DNA from: a virus
Reading direction: 5' to 3' (one strand)
DNA: 59,546 nt
IMG/VR virus record: IMGVR_UViG_3300034022_000685
Span: 1-59,546 of that record
Each line of letters starts with the position of its first letter. The first letter of the stretch is position 1. The position numbers were made by a program, and so were the translations under genes. Positions 33,603 through 44,500 of the stretch are shown here, one piece after another. The notes under the pieces were generated by a model, which had not been told where the DNA came from, did no database searches, and saw nothing but the letters and a program-made list of their open reading frames with translations.

Positions 33603-34352
33603 ATGGAACAATTTGCAATAGACCCAACAATCGCATATGATGTAGTTGAACTTCCTTCTAAAGGTATTCATTACACAAACAAGAAAAAATCGGTTCGAGT
33701 GGCTTACTTAACCGCTACCGATGAGAATATTTTATCCGCTCAAAACTTACTTAAAACCAATACAGTTATTGAGGAGTTATTGAAAAGAAAAATATTAGAT
33801 AAAGACCTACCAATAGACGAACTATCAGATGAAGATAGAAGTGCAATTCTTATATTTTTAAGAAACACATCTTTTGGTCCAGAATACACATTTTATTTAC
33901 GAGATCCGAAAAATGATGAAGAATTCACTGCAGTAGTGGATTTAAGTGAAATAACATTTAAAGACTTCACATTGGCTCCAGATGAAATGGGAGAATTTAA
34001 ATTCCATTTCCCAAAATCAAATGTCGACATTACTTTTAAATTTTTAACTAAAAAACAACTTAAAGAAATTGAAAAAATTGAAGAGAGTTGGAACGGTATT
34101 GGTGTTGCACCGATTGTTACCAAACAGTTAGAAATGATGATTAAATCCATCGCTGGTAATAGAGACCTGATGAACATCCACAATTTTGTTGAACAGATGC
34201 CAATCAAAGATTCTCAAGACTTCAGAAAATTCGTAAAAGAACATAAACCAAATTTAGATTTAGTAAAATCAGTAACCGCCCCGTCAGGAGAACTTGTCAA
34301 TGTAGAAATTGGCTTTGGGGTGGAGTTTTTTCGCCCTTTCTACGGAGTATAA
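33603..34352 (+). CDS. gp26: Tail assembly chaperone / baseplate protein, gp26-type, zero-frame product
   Basis: A 249-aa protein of the T4_baseplate (gp26) type. It shows VELPSKGIHYT, a LTATDENILSA stretch, then RSAILIFLRNTSFGPEYTF and a C-terminal helical half. It lies exactly between the tail tube and tape-measure genes, where long-tailed phages place their tail assembly chaperone. The frame ends RPFYGV-stop just after a TTT TTT CGC stretch, while a 49-codon extension stays open in the +1 frame to 34482. The zero-frame protein could be the short (G-like) form. Family membership is fairly sure; whether it acts as chaperone or baseplate part is inferred from position. Confidence 0.75.
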   Translation: MEQFAIDPTIAYDVVELPSKGIHYTNKKKSVRVAYLTATDENILSAQNLLKTNTVIEELLKRKILDKDLPIDELSDEDRSAILIFLRNTSFGPEYTFYLRDPKNDEEFTAVVDLSEITFKDFTLAPDEMGEFKFHFPKSNVDITFKFLTKKQLKEIEKIEESWNGIGVAPIVTKQLEMMIKSIAGNRDLMNIHNFVEQMPIKDSQDFRKFVKEHKPNLDLVKSVTAPSGELVNVEIGFGVEFFRPFYGV

Positions 34353-34482
34353 GAAGGGACAATTAGACGAGATTTTATTCTTGGTTAAAAGAGGGTTTTC
34401 CTATGGGGATGTTATGTCTATGCCAATATACATAAGGAGGTACTATATCAATTATTTAATTGAATTAGAAACCACAACTTAA
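34333..34482 (+). CDS. C-terminal extension of the gp26-type protein, read by +1 frameshift
   Basis: Forty-nine codons in the +1 frame relative to the gp26-type gene, from GCC 34333 to the stop at 34480-34482. It reads ALSTEYKKGQLDEILFLV, then SYGDVMSMPIYIRRYYINYL. The pattern 'SxxDVxxMPi' also occurs at the end of T4-like gp26-type proteins as I recall them. There is no ATG before the conserved part; the frame is open only from 34306, with TTG codons at 34309 and 34315. Fusion through slippage of tRNA-Phe from TTT to TTC at 34329-34332 would give a 292-aa protein. A homopolymer sequencing error is the main alternative. Confidence 0.6.
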   Translation, partial: ALSTEYKKGQLDEILFLVKRGFSYGDVMSMPIYIRRYYINYLIELETTT

Positions 34483-34484
34483 TC

Positions 34485-34492
34485 TATTTATA
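34485..34492 (+). promoter_or_regulatory. Putative late promoter (TATTTATA)
   Basis: An exact CTATTTATA with 3 nt to the ATG at 34496. It starts 3 nt after the stop codon of the frameshift extension. Confidence 0.6.
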
Positions 34493-34495
34493 TGT

Positions 34496-36382
34496 ATGAA
34501 TGCATCAGATATAGAATTAGCTAAAGCAGCTAGAAAAGGTTCCGACGAGTTTGAAAAAGTGTACGTTAGAAAATTTGGCAAAACGGACGGAGCTACTTTA
34601 GGAAATAAATTTCAATTCTATCTTAGTATAGACCCTAACGCTAAAACTAATGATGGTGGAGGTGGTGGAGGAAATTCAAATAGCGATGCGGGTAAATTAG
34701 TTAATGGTATAGGTGGAATACAAGACTTCAGTAGTAAATTAACTATGGGTCCTAGTACTGATATTACTGATTTAAAAACTTTCTTAGGTGCGGGAGTAGA
34801 AACACTAGAAAAGTTCTTTGGTAAAAATGGTGGAATTATTGACGGAACCGCCGCTTTGATTAAAAATTTAGCGGGAGCAGCAATGGTGGGTGCTGAAGAT
34901 ATTCTAAAAAAAGAAGTAGAACTTAGAGCTCAAATCAATTCCCAATTAGGGGTTGCGGGAGATTTATCAAAAAATTATAGACAAGAAATTGTTGCGTCAT
35001 TACCTGGAGTTGTTTCAATGGGTTATGGTTTTCAACAAGTAAGTGATTTAATGGTTGGTCTTGCTGAAGAAACAGGAAGATTTACAACATTAAACGCAAC
35101 CGTAGTGGCGGATACCGCCAAAACATCAAGAGCTTTCGTTGGGGACTTAACGGAAATGTCAAAAGTTTTCTCAACATTTGAACAAGTTGGTATTGGAGCA
35201 GAAAAATCATTAGAAGCAATTAATCAAGCGGGTAAGAGTTCGATAGAGTTAGGATTAAACGGTAAAAAAACTGTTAATGAAATTCGAGCAAATATTGGTA
35301 AGTTAAATGAATATGGTTTTCAAAACGGTATACAAGGTTTAACTAGAATGGTACAAAAGGCAACCGAATTCAGAATGAGTATGAATGAAGTGTTTACCAT
35401 TGCAGATAAGGTTATGGACCCAGAAGGTGCAATATCATTATCCGCTAATTTACAAGTGTTAGGTGGTGCAATTGGTGATTTTGGTGACCCACTTAAGATG
35501 ATGTATGACGCAACTAATAATGTTGAAGGGTTACAAGATGCTTTAATTGGTGCTGCGGGGTCTTTATCCACATATAATAGTGAACAAGGTAGATTTGAAA
35601 TTACTGGTGTAAATTTAAGAAGGGCTAAAGCAATGGCTGCCGAATTGGGAATCAGTTATCAAGAATTATCGAAAGGGGCAATTGCCGCCGCTGAGAGATC
35701 ATCAGCGGCTTCGGCATTAATGAGTAGAGGTTTAAAATTAGATGACAAACAAACAGAATTTATTACTAACCTTGCTAGAATGAAAGATGGTACAATGACA
35801 ATTGATGTTTCATCTATTTCAAAAGAATTTGGTGGAGCTCAATCTATTGCGTTAGATAAGTTAACACAAGAACAAGCAAATATATTAAAAGAAAACGCGA
35901 AGAAATTAGAGGGAATGAGTATTGAGGAAGTTGCAAGAGATCAATTTACCGAAACCCAAAACTTAGTTTTAAAGACAAATGAAATTTTAACAATATTAAA
36001 AGTTCAATTCGCTAAAGCTATGGTTGGACCAGGAGAAACTGCGGATAGTTACATAAAAGAAGCTAATAAGTATCTTAGTGGGGCGCTTAAAGGTGAAAAA
36101 GGAAACAAAGCGGGTGAAATGGTGGAGACAGTTAGAAACCAAGGTTTATCGGGAATATTAAAGGGTAGTGCCTCTAACAAAAAACAAGAAGCGTTAAAGG
36201 TTGATAATAAACCAAAAACGGCAACAAAAGAAGATAAAACGACTAGTACTGATAAACCTATGACCGCGGCCGAATATCTTCAAATCCAAAATAGTACAAA
36301 ATATGACAAGAATAAACAAATTATAATCAACAATAATTTGGAACCTATGAACCCGAACGATTATCTATCCCTACAGATTTAA
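34496..36382 (+). CDS. Tape measure protein (gp29-like role)
   Basis: A 628-aa protein whose length would set tail length. It is long, helical and Ala/Gly-rich, with LPGVVSMGYGFQQVSDLM, FRMSMNEVFTIADKV and LQVLGGAIGDFGDPLKMMYDATNN, a segment typical of tape measure proteins of large phages. A Gly-rich stretch lies near residue 55 and a charged, disordered-looking Lys/Thr tail follows about residue 545. It comes directly after the presumed chaperone gene, as expected. By length it is similar to T4 gp29 (590 aa), so a tail close to T4 size is predicted. Sequence identity to gp29 itself is not evident. Confidence 0.72.
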   Translation: MNASDIELAKAARKGSDEFEKVYVRKFGKTDGATLGNKFQFYLSIDPNAKTNDGGGGGGNSNSDAGKLVNGIGGIQDFSSKLTMGPSTDITDLKTFLGAGVETLEKFFGKNGGIIDGTAALIKNLAGAAMVGAEDILKKEVELRAQINSQLGVAGDLSKNYRQEIVASLPGVVSMGYGFQQVSDLMVGLAEETGRFTTLNATVVADTAKTSRAFVGDLTEMSKVFSTFEQVGIGAEKSLEAINQAGKSSIELGLNGKKTVNEIRANIGKLNEYGFQNGIQGLTRMVQKATEFRMSMNEVFTIADKVMDPEGAISLSANLQVLGGAIGDFGDPLKMMYDATNNVEGLQDALIGAAGSLSTYNSEQGRFEITGVNLRRAKAMAAELGISYQELSKGAIAAAERSSAASALMSRGLKLDDKQTEFITNLARMKDGTMTIDVSSISKEFGGAQSIALDKLTQEQANILKENAKKLEGMSIEEVARDQFTETQNLVLKTNEILTILKVQFAKAMVGPGETADSYIKEANKYLSGALKGEKGNKAGEMVETVRNQGLSGILKGSASNKKQEALKVDNKPKTATKEDKTTSTDKPMTAAEYLQIQNSTKYDKNKQIIINNNLEPMNPNDYLSLQI

Positions 36383-36399
36383 TATTTCGTATAAACCTC

Positions 36400-36407
36400 T
36401 ATTTATT
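36400..36407 (+). promoter_or_regulatory. Putative late promoter variant (TATTTATT)
   Basis: A sense-strand CTATTTATT, 14 nt before the ATG at 36422, in the 39-nt gap after the tape measure gene. Confidence 0.5.
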
Positions 36408-36421
36408 AGAAAAGCGATATA

Positions 36422-39400
36422 ATGCCAAGCTACTTAGATTTTGATTCTACAAAAAGATTTAGAGATTACATCTTAAGTAAAACGTTGAATAGACCTAACG
36501 GTCCTCAAACGTTTACTCAAAGCTCGTATACAATTCAAACTCTAAGTGAAATGGCTAACCCAGATTTACCTGAAGTTGACCAAAACAGAGCAACAGACCT
36601 ATTACAGACCCAAAATACGAACATATTCAAACCGTTGGAGTACTTTGTCACAGAGACATTAGATACACTCCCAAGACGAGCAAATTTACAACTATACCCA
36701 TATTTCAATTCGGGTAACTATAACTTTATCAGTATTATGTCAACAGACAATTATGATACTGAATCAGAGTTAATGAAGTTTGCCGCTTTGAATATGAGAT
36801 TGAACCAAAGTGGTCCAGTTTTTTCAAGAATTAATAGAAATATTGAGGCGGCAACAAATGGTAGATTAAGAATTTTAGATGCGTTAAATGGTAATACAGC
36901 AACCGCAATTAATTTAATTACAGGTAGAGAACCATTAATTGAATCGAACAATAAAATTACTGTTGCTAAAACCCTTCCAGGTAAAGCGATTGACTTTTTA
37001 CAAACAGTTGCAGGGGTAGAATTCCCTTGGTCTGAAATACCTGGAGATTATTTAAGTAACCCAAGAAACCCAATTAACGTTAGACCACAAGCTAAAACCG
37101 AATTAGGTAAAGTTTGGCAAGATGTCACAGGAGCATTAGGTTCATTAATAGGAATACAAAGAAGACCAAAATTAGATAGGAAACCATCAGATTTGATGAT
37201 TGAATATTTGGGAGAAGGTCAAAAGAATGTATTATATGATAATTTATCATATTCAAAATACGCACCAAATTATACCACAACAGCAAGATCACAAAACTCA
37301 TCGAAAGTGTTTAGTTTTGTTGATAAAATTGCTCAAGGAATTAAAAATATATTAGGTGTTGAAGCACCTAAAGGAGTTGCCTACATTGGTGATGACAGAG
37401 GAGACGATGTCAAATATGCGATGGGGGATTTTAACGATAGACAAGTTAGAAGTAGTTACTATTTGAGTTTAATGTTTGATCCCGTTCAAGCGGAGTTATT
37501 TCAAAGAGATAAGAACATATCTCAAGGAGGTAAAATTACAGGTAACTTAACTTGGATTAGTAAAAATTCTAAAAACAAAATTGGTACACATAATAAAGAA
37601 TGGGGTACAGAACAATCAACATACTCAGATACTTTATCTACAAAATTTGATTTTAGAGAAGATTCAATATTAGGATATACCCAAGAAATATTAGATACCT
37701 TACCAAATAATGGAGGGTCAGCAAGATCTCACGTTGCAAATGTTATTGACCAAACAAGTCGTTTCTTTAAAGAAGGTGACGTTATGATGTCAAGAGGATC
37801 TGCAGTGAAATATATTAAGAACAATTCTGGTGAAGAAAGTGGAATTGAATTTTGTAGAGTATGGACAAAAGATAGGTCATATATGAATTACTCGGATACT
37901 ATGAAAAGAACGGGTAATATTAGAAAATATGATGATAGTGTAATGTCCACACCCTGGAATTTAAACATCGCACCAATGTCAAATGGTAAAAAATCATTTG
38001 ACCAATCTACAAACATATTCAAAAGTGAAAAGGGTAAAGACCTTTACGGAGGTGAAGGGTTTTATGCTAAAAAATATATGTTTTCAATTGAAAACTTAGC
38101 TTGGAAATCTTCAACACTACCAGGGTTTACAGTTTTAGATTTACCATATTGTGAAAGAGGACCAAACGGAGGTCGAGTTATGTGGTTCCCACCATATGAT
38201 TTAAAGGTATCAGAACAAAATAGTGCTAAATGGGAAGAAAATAGTTTTTTAGGAAGACCAGAACCAATTTACACATATCAAAATACATCAAGAAGTGGTC
38301 AAATATCATTTAAAGTTGTTGTAGACCACCCAAGTATCTTAAACTTATTAGTTAGAGAACATTTTGAAGGAATGTCAGATGAAGATTCTGATAACTACAT
38401 TAATGCATTTTTCGCTGGTTGTGAAGAAATTGATTTTTATGATTTAATTAAAAGATACACAACAATTACCTCGGACGACGCTAAAAAAATAAAAGAATAT
38501 CTTGAAGGTGGATCTGATCCAATATCAATTAAAAAATTTAGAGTTGAATCCGATCCTATACCAACTGAAACACCTAAGACTGAACCAACTAAAATTGAAG
38601 GGGTTAAATTAAAAACTTCATTATTGTTTGCAAATGACAGGCCAAGTGGTGATGGAGATTATACTTCAGCTGCGGATTATACAACATTATACAATCAATC
38701 AATTGGTCAATCAGGTGGTACATATAAAGATAAAGCTAAGGCAGAATTAGAGGAAACTTTAAATACATTATTACCTTTAGCGTTTAATGGAACAACAGGA
38801 CCTGCGGATAATGCGAGAAAAGATATAAAAACATTAATAGGAACACCAGATGGTAAAATAGACCCATCACTTCACGCGGCAAAGATTACCGAACAAAAAG
38901 ATTTATTACAAAAACAAATAGATAAAGGTGTTACAAATTATAACGAATATAAAACAAAAATTGCAACACTAAAAGAAGATATAACAAAAGGTAAAGTACA
39001 AGAAATTACAATTACTGCGTTATCGTCTTGTTCTGCGGTTGCTGATGATACCTACAATTATAAATTATCAATAAGAAGAAGTCACAGTATTTTTAAAGAT
39101 ATTGTTAGAGAGTTAGGTGGTGACGTTAGTAAAGCTAATTGGGTGAATATACCAAAAGGTTCACCAACCACGGCAACTAAATTAGAAAGGGTTGTATCAT
39201 TTAAAGATTTAGGATTCGCAGATAAAGAAGGTAATTTAATATTCAAAGCAACTAACGCAGGAGAAAAAGTTGCAAACGAAGAAAATAAAAGTTGTAGTGA
39301 TAATGAATTTAAATCAAAATCATTAAAAGTTAATAGTGCAATTGCTTTCGGTTGTAGACAATCTAAAGTAGAATTCAATTATACTAAAGCTGTTGTACCT

Positions 39401-41185
39401 CAAGAACCTCAAAAACCAAACCCCGATGTTATTCCACCAAGAACTAGATTAGTTCCTGACGGAGAAGAGAAACTACCTTCAGGTAGAAAAAAACCACAAA
39501 TAGACCCAATGAAGAGAATAATAATGAAGACATTGTCTGAATGTTATTATTTTAAAATATTGGAAGAAAAAGACCCAGTTGTTTTTGGTTCATTAAAAGA
39601 AAAATTAAAATATTTTCACCCAGGGTTTCACTCGATGACACCTGAAGGATTAAACGCACGTTTAACATTTTTACAACAATGTCTTAGACCTGGAGATACT
39701 ATACCAATTAAAGGTTTATCTGAGGCTTTGGATTTAAACGCAAGAAATACAACATTCGGACCACCACCAATTTGTGTACTAAGAGTTGGTGATTTTTACC
39801 ACTCTAAAATTATTATTAGAGATATCAGTATAACATTTGAAGATAGTACCTGGGATTTAAATCCAGAAGGTATTGGTGTACAACCAATGTTAGCCAACGT
39901 ATCGTTACAAGTTAACTTTATTGGAGGTCAAGGATTGGCTAAACCTGTTGAAAGATTACAAAACGCATTATCGTCTAACTTCTATGCTAATACGGAAATG
40001 TACGATGAGAGATCAACCGTAACTGTAGGTAGTATAAGTGGAAGAACAGTACAAGAATTTACTAAGTGGTTCTTAGAAGGTTTACAGGTGGCGGAAGAAC
40101 CTGCGGTGGATTCAAGTAACACTACTGAAGGTGTAAAACCACAATTAGGAACATACATTGGAAAGGGTACAACAACATTAACATATGATGATTTAGTTAA
40201 TGATGTTTTCACTAAGACAAAAGTTTATTTCGAATCATTTGAACCCGCTTACAATCTTTTAAATAAAGAATTCGGGCCGTTAATAATGAAATTATTATTA
40301 AGTTCAGATTATAGAAAAATAAAAAATTACGATATATTCACGTCAACATCTTTAACTCCAGGAACCACAATTGAAATGATTGGTAAGTACCCTGACGGTA
40401 CCCCATACTCAAGATTTGTTTCTTTATTAAAAAAGAATCTACTTGATTTTACAAAAACAATAGACTTATGTTCGGTGTTTGCATTCGATAAAGTACTAAC
40501 CGCTCCTAAAATAATAAAGGCTAATGAATTATTAAGACCTTATATTACTAAATTAATTGAAGATAAAATTAGTTCGTTATCATCTAATAAACAAGTAGAT
40601 GGGTTTGAAGAAAGAAGAAATAATTTAATAATCGCATTAGATAAGGTTAATTTCTTAGTAAAATATGGATATGACGCTCAGTTAGAATCCCAGGATAAAG
40701 CAATGAAAGCAACTTTATCTGGTTATACGTCTAATTTAATTTATGATGAATATAAAACTTGTATTGATTACATAAAAGATAATACAGGTAAGTTTTATGA
40801 AAATATAGATAACACGATAGATTACACCAACCCAACAATAACATCTCAAATTTTAGGTTCTATATTGTCGGTATTGTTAAGTTCGGGAGGAATGTATAGT
40901 AAAGAAACATTAATGAAGGTATTCGATGCGGATAAAACCATATTTGATGAAAATACTATTGAAAAATTAAACAAAAAAATAACATCGTTCGTTGAATCTC
41001 CGAAAGATATTAAATTTAAATTTAAAACGATGAAAGAAAGAAAAAATAGTAACCCAATTTCTTTCAATGTCACAGCAACAGAAGAAATAACTGACCCTGC
41101 GGTAAAAGAACAAGTTACTAATTTAAATTCTAAAAAAGTTGATAGCATAAGTGGTAAATTAAATTATTATAGAAATGTCCCGTAG
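36422..41185 (+). CDS. Giant baseplate tube-initiator-like protein (gp48/gp54-type segment)
   Basis: A 1587-aa structural protein. Near residues 590-650 it has MWFPPYDLKVSEQ, then FLGRPEPIYTYQNTSRSGQISFKVV, which resembles the core of T4 gp48/gp54, the proteins that start tube polymerisation on the baseplate. A second block with CVLRVGDFYHSKIIIRDISITFEDSTWDLNPEGIGVQPMLANVSLQVNFIGG (given here in shortened sense, about residues 1115-1170) has the same tube-type fold pattern. The rest, including a Lys/Thr-rich coiled segment around 720-880, is unassigned. T4 uses two proteins of about 320-360 aa for this job, so this may be a fused and expanded version. It overlaps the LysM-like gene by 11 nt. 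Confidence 0.6.
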   Translation: MPSYLDFDSTKRFRDYILSKTLNRPNGPQTFTQSSYTIQTLSEMANPDLPEVDQNRATDLLQTQNTNIFKPLEYFVTETLDTLPRRANLQLYPYFNSGNYNFISIMSTDNYDTESELMKFAALNMRLNQSGPVFSRINRNIEAATNGRLRILDALNGNTATAINLITGREPLIESNNKITVAKTLPGKAIDFLQTVAGVEFPWSEIPGDYLSNPRNPINVRPQAKTELGKVWQDVTGALGSLIGIQRRPKLDRKPSDLMIEYLGEGQKNVLYDNLSYSKYAPNYTTTARSQNSSKVFSFVDKIAQGIKNILGVEAPKGVAYIGDDRGDDVKYAMGDFNDRQVRSSYYLSLMFDPVQAELFQRDKNISQGGKITGNLTWISKNSKNKIGTHNKEWGTEQSTYSDTLSTKFDFREDSILGYTQEILDTLPNNGGSARSHVANVIDQTSRFFKEGDVMMSRGSAVKYIKNNSGEESGIEFCRVWTKDRSYMNYSDTMKRTGNIRKYDDSVMSTPWNLNIAPMSNGKKSFDQSTNIFKSEKGKDLYGGEGFYAKKYMFSIENLAWKSSTLPGFTVLDLPYCERGPNGGRVMWFPPYDLKVSEQNSAKWEENSFLGRPEPIYTYQNTSRSGQISFKVVVDHPSILNLLVREHFEGMSDEDSDNYINAFFAGCEEIDFYDLIKRYTTITSDDAKKIKEYLEGGSDPISIKKFRVESDPIPTETPKTEPTKIEGVKLKTSLLFANDRPSGDGDYTSAADYTTLYNQSIGQSGGTYKDKAKAELEETLNTLLPLAFNGTTGPADNARKDIKTLIGTPDGKIDPSLHAAKITEQKDLLQKQIDKGVTNYNEYKTKIATLKEDITKGKVQEITITALSSCSAVADDTYNYKLSIRRSHSIFKDIVRELGGDVSKANWVNIPKGSPTTATKLERVVSFKDLGFADKEGNLIFKATNAGEKVANEENKSCSDNEFKSKSLKVNSAIAFGCRQSKVEFNYTKAVVPQEPQKPNPDVIPPRTRLVPDGEEKLPSGRKKPQIDPMKRIIMKTLSECYYFKILEEKDPVVFGSLKEKLKYFHPGFHSMTPEGLNARLTFLQQCLRPGDTIPIKGLSEALDLNARNTTFGPPPICVLRVGDFYHSKIIIRDISITFEDSTWDLNPEGIGVQPMLANVSLQVNFIGGQGLAKPVERLQNALSSNFYANTEMYDERSTVTVGSISGRTVQEFTKWFLEGLQVAEEPAVDSSNTTEGVKPQLGTYIGKGTTTLTYDDLVNDVFTKTKVYFESFEPAYNLLNKEFGPLIMKLLLSSDYRKIKNYDIFTSTSLTPGTTIEMIGKYPDGTPYSRFVSLLKKNLLDFTKTIDLCSVFAFDKVLTAPKIIKANELLRPYITKLIEDKISSLSSNKQVDGFEERRNNLIIALDKVNFLVKYGYDAQLESQDKAMKATLSGYTSNLIYDEYKTCIDYIKDNTGKFYENIDNTIDYTNPTITSQILGSILSVLLSSGGMYSKETLMKVFDADKTIFDENTIEKLNKKITSFVESPKDIKFKFKTMKERKNSNPISFNVTATEEITDPAVKEQVTNLNSKKVDSISGKLNYYRNVP

Positions 41186-41501
41186 TTATTTTAACAGATA
41201 TGAACTTTTTATGGAAGATGGTAGCTTTAGAATAGTACCAGGTATTGAACTCCCAATCAAGGGTTCGGACAAATACCACCAATATAAAAATGGAAAAGAT
41301 AGATTAGATAAATTATCGCAAGAGTTTTACGGAACACCAATTTTTGGGTGGTTAATTATGAATGCCAACGCTTTAGCGGGAACAAATGAATTTGAAATCC
41401 CCGATAATTTTATCCTTAGAATTCCTTTTCCTTTGGTTACCTCTTTACAAGATTATAAAAGAGGTGTAGAATTGTATAATTTATATTATGGGGAACAATG
41501 A
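41175..41501 (+). CDS. gp53: LysM-like baseplate protein, gp53-type
   Basis: A 108-aa protein. Residues 40-75 (DRLDKLSQEFYGTPIFGWLIMNANAL) form a LysM-like module of the kind found in T4 gp53 and in gpX-type tail proteins, where it holds baseplate parts together rather than binding peptidoglycan. It overlaps both large baseplate genes (11 nt upstream, 14 nt downstream), so the three are made in fixed ratio. A wedge-to-hub linker is likely. The naming as gp53 rests on the LysM module and position. Confidence 0.7.
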   Translation: MSRSYFNRYELFMEDGSFRIVPGIELPIKGSDKYHQYKNGKDRLDKLSQEFYGTPIFGWLIMNANALAGTNEFEIPDNFILRIPFPLVTSLQDYKRGVELYNLYYGEQ

Positions 41502-44500
41502 TTTATCGAATAGTGAGAAAATATTAGTTAAGGTCGATCAGAACAATCTGATGTACATCGACCCTAATAGTGTCGTGATTAATGGTGAAATAGAACCAAG
41601 AGGAATAAAACAGGAAAACTTGGTTATGTTTGTTAATCTTGAAGCTGATATTGTTCCTAGGTCAACACTTGTTTCAAACGACGACAAGAATACATTAAAA
41701 AACATTGCCAAAGGAACTCTGAACTTTTTAAGTAGTGCAACTACTGATAGAGATTACACAACTCAATGGACCGATTCTTATTTTGAAAGTAAACCTAAAA
41801 AAGTTACAAAAGATGAAAATGGTAACCTTCACGGTGTAGATGAGTTTTATCAAAGTGACGAAACTGGGCAATCATTTGGTATTGATAACATTAGTATATT
41901 AGTAAAAGGAGCAAATTTTATACCTCAAATCAATATTAACTTTATTGATGTTAGAGGTAAGACTCTTTTTGAATCTCCAGAGAATTCACCATATCAAGCT
42001 TTCTTTCATTTACCTTGGCCAATATTTTATTTAACGGTTAAAGGATTTTATGGTAAGGCAATTAGATATAGATTACACTTAGTAAAATTTAACTCAAGAT
42101 ATAACGAATCAAATGGTAATTTTGAAATTGCCACATCATTTGTCGGTTCATCGTTTGCGTTTATGAATGACATACCGTTAAAAGGTGTTCTAAATGCTCC
42201 ATATATGTTTCTTAAGGAGTCAACAAAACCCGTTGAGTTTAACGAAAGTACGGGTAAATCGACTCAAAAAGTTTTCAAATCATCAAAGGGTTATGCGATG
42301 CTCAATTCCGTTTACTCGGAAATGAAAAGAAAAAAATTAATACCACAAGACTTTCCAGTAAAAACGGTTAGAGAAATTGGTGCAATTGCGGAGACGTTAG
42401 ATAAAATATTAGAACAAACAATATTCAGTGAAGTAATAGACACCAAAGTCTTGGCTGGATTACAAGACTATGATAAAGATTTAACAAATTTTGAATCAGA
42501 AATAAAAAATTGGGCATCTATACATTTAAATAAAAGTTCATACGAAGATACGATTACAGGAAAAGATATTAATGGTTTGAACACCTATATTAGATATTAT
42601 GGTCTTAGTGATAAGAACAAATCTGATTTGAAAAATATTGAAGGTAAAGAAAATTATAAAACTTTAGAGGGTTTGTTAGTACTATACAACGAAAAATTAA
42701 AAAATAGTGCAGCTTTAAATAATAATTTACAAAAGAAAACAGATAAATCAATAAATGTAACCATTTCTTTTCTATCAAAAAATATAAGTAATGCAGGTAA
42801 TTACTATAAGAAAAATGAAAGAGGGGAATATGTTGTTGCAATTGATAAATTAGTACAGGATGTTGGTGAAATTAGAGGAACGTTTTTTGAACAAAAACAA
42901 AAAATAGAAAAAGAGGTAGAAAGAAAAATGAATGAAGTGGTTAAAAATCCAAAATTAGGAATTGGATTTGAACCTACCGTTAGAAATCTATTCGCCGTTT
43001 TATTAGCTAACGCGGAAGTGTACGTCAGATTAATGAAAGAAGTACATCAAGATGCATTTAAAGTTGCTAACGATAGAAAAGGAAAATTAAAAGGTTTTTC
43101 TGATGAAAGTATTGGAGAAACAATTTACCCTTGGCCAGAAATTAAAAGAACATTACCAACAGATAAGAAAAAAGTTATTGCATACCCAGGAGAACCCGAA
43201 CTTAGGGAGAAGTTACAATCTAACAACCCATTGTTATGGCCTGAGGTTGCATTTGTTGAGGAATACATTGCGGTATCAACCAATAAGAGTGACCCCAACT
43301 CCGAAAAAGAAGGTGGTGTGAATAACATTAATTATATATTTGAAAGTGATTTAGACGATTCCAAAGTCAACCAAGTAAGTTCATTATTTGAAGTTTCAAA
43401 TAGTATTCCATATAGTGATAGAAGTTTAGTTTCATTTTTATATGAACTACACGAAAGAGCTAAAATTATGACTTTCGTTGATTCATTTGATGCAACAATA
43501 ATTAAAGAATTGGTTAATATTGAATATGAAACAATTAATGAAGTAATAAGTGAGGAGCCAGATCTTATTGACATTTTAAATACAAATATTAAAACTGTTG
43601 AGAACTTAACAACATATATGCAAGGACTATCTCCATTTGAAAGAAGTCCATATTATAGAGACAGTATACCAACTCAACCGTACATTAAGGATTTGTTAGA
43701 TGCTCCATTTGATATTAAACAATATGACAATAGTATAACCAAAAAACCTAAAAACGAAAAATTATATAATACAATTAATGATCAATTATTAAAATATACT
43801 CCAGAACCATATAGAAAAAATATTTATCCGTTTAATTCACCAACATATACGACTTATCTTGATAAACCATTCTCAGAAAATGATTTGAATTTTAAAGGAG
43901 TATTAAAAGTTAGACCAGATAAGGGTTTTATTACAACACCAGTTGGAACATATAATTGGGTTAAAGAAGGATATAAAAAGAATGAGAAATACGCTAACTT
44001 ATTTACTCAATCTATGTCTTTTGCCACACATACTGAAAATGTATTAAACACACCTTACTTTCATAGACAATTATTTAGTGATTTTACAAAAACCAACCCA
44101 TATTCAAAATATGTTGGTTCGGCGTATTTGTTATTAAACTCATTACCATTTGTAGAATTAACCGATAAGATATCGTTTATTGAATTGGACGGTAAACAAG
44201 ATACACCAACCTCAGTACTTTTACCACCCGTTAGAGTATCGTCATTATTTAGAGAAATCAGTTCAACACATTATGTACCATATCATTTAATTGTGAAATG
44301 GGGTTCGATATATCACAGATATAAAAAGAAAATATTAGATGGTGTTGATATTTTAGATGGTTTCCTTGATTCAACAGGAACAACTAAAAATATTAACGCT
44401 AATTTATTTTTTAACTCAGGTAGAACATCCAATGAGTTTACTGTATTTCCAAATGGATTTAATTTTGTGGGAGGATTCCCAATACCAACAGGGGCAACAT

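Noticed and set aside
34309-34482. A separate small gene starting at TTG rather than a frameshift product
   Set aside because: Possible, but TTG starts are not seen elsewhere in the window and no ribosome binding site is visible; the +1 slip at TTT TTT C and the G/GT-like position fit better. Kept as the alternative.
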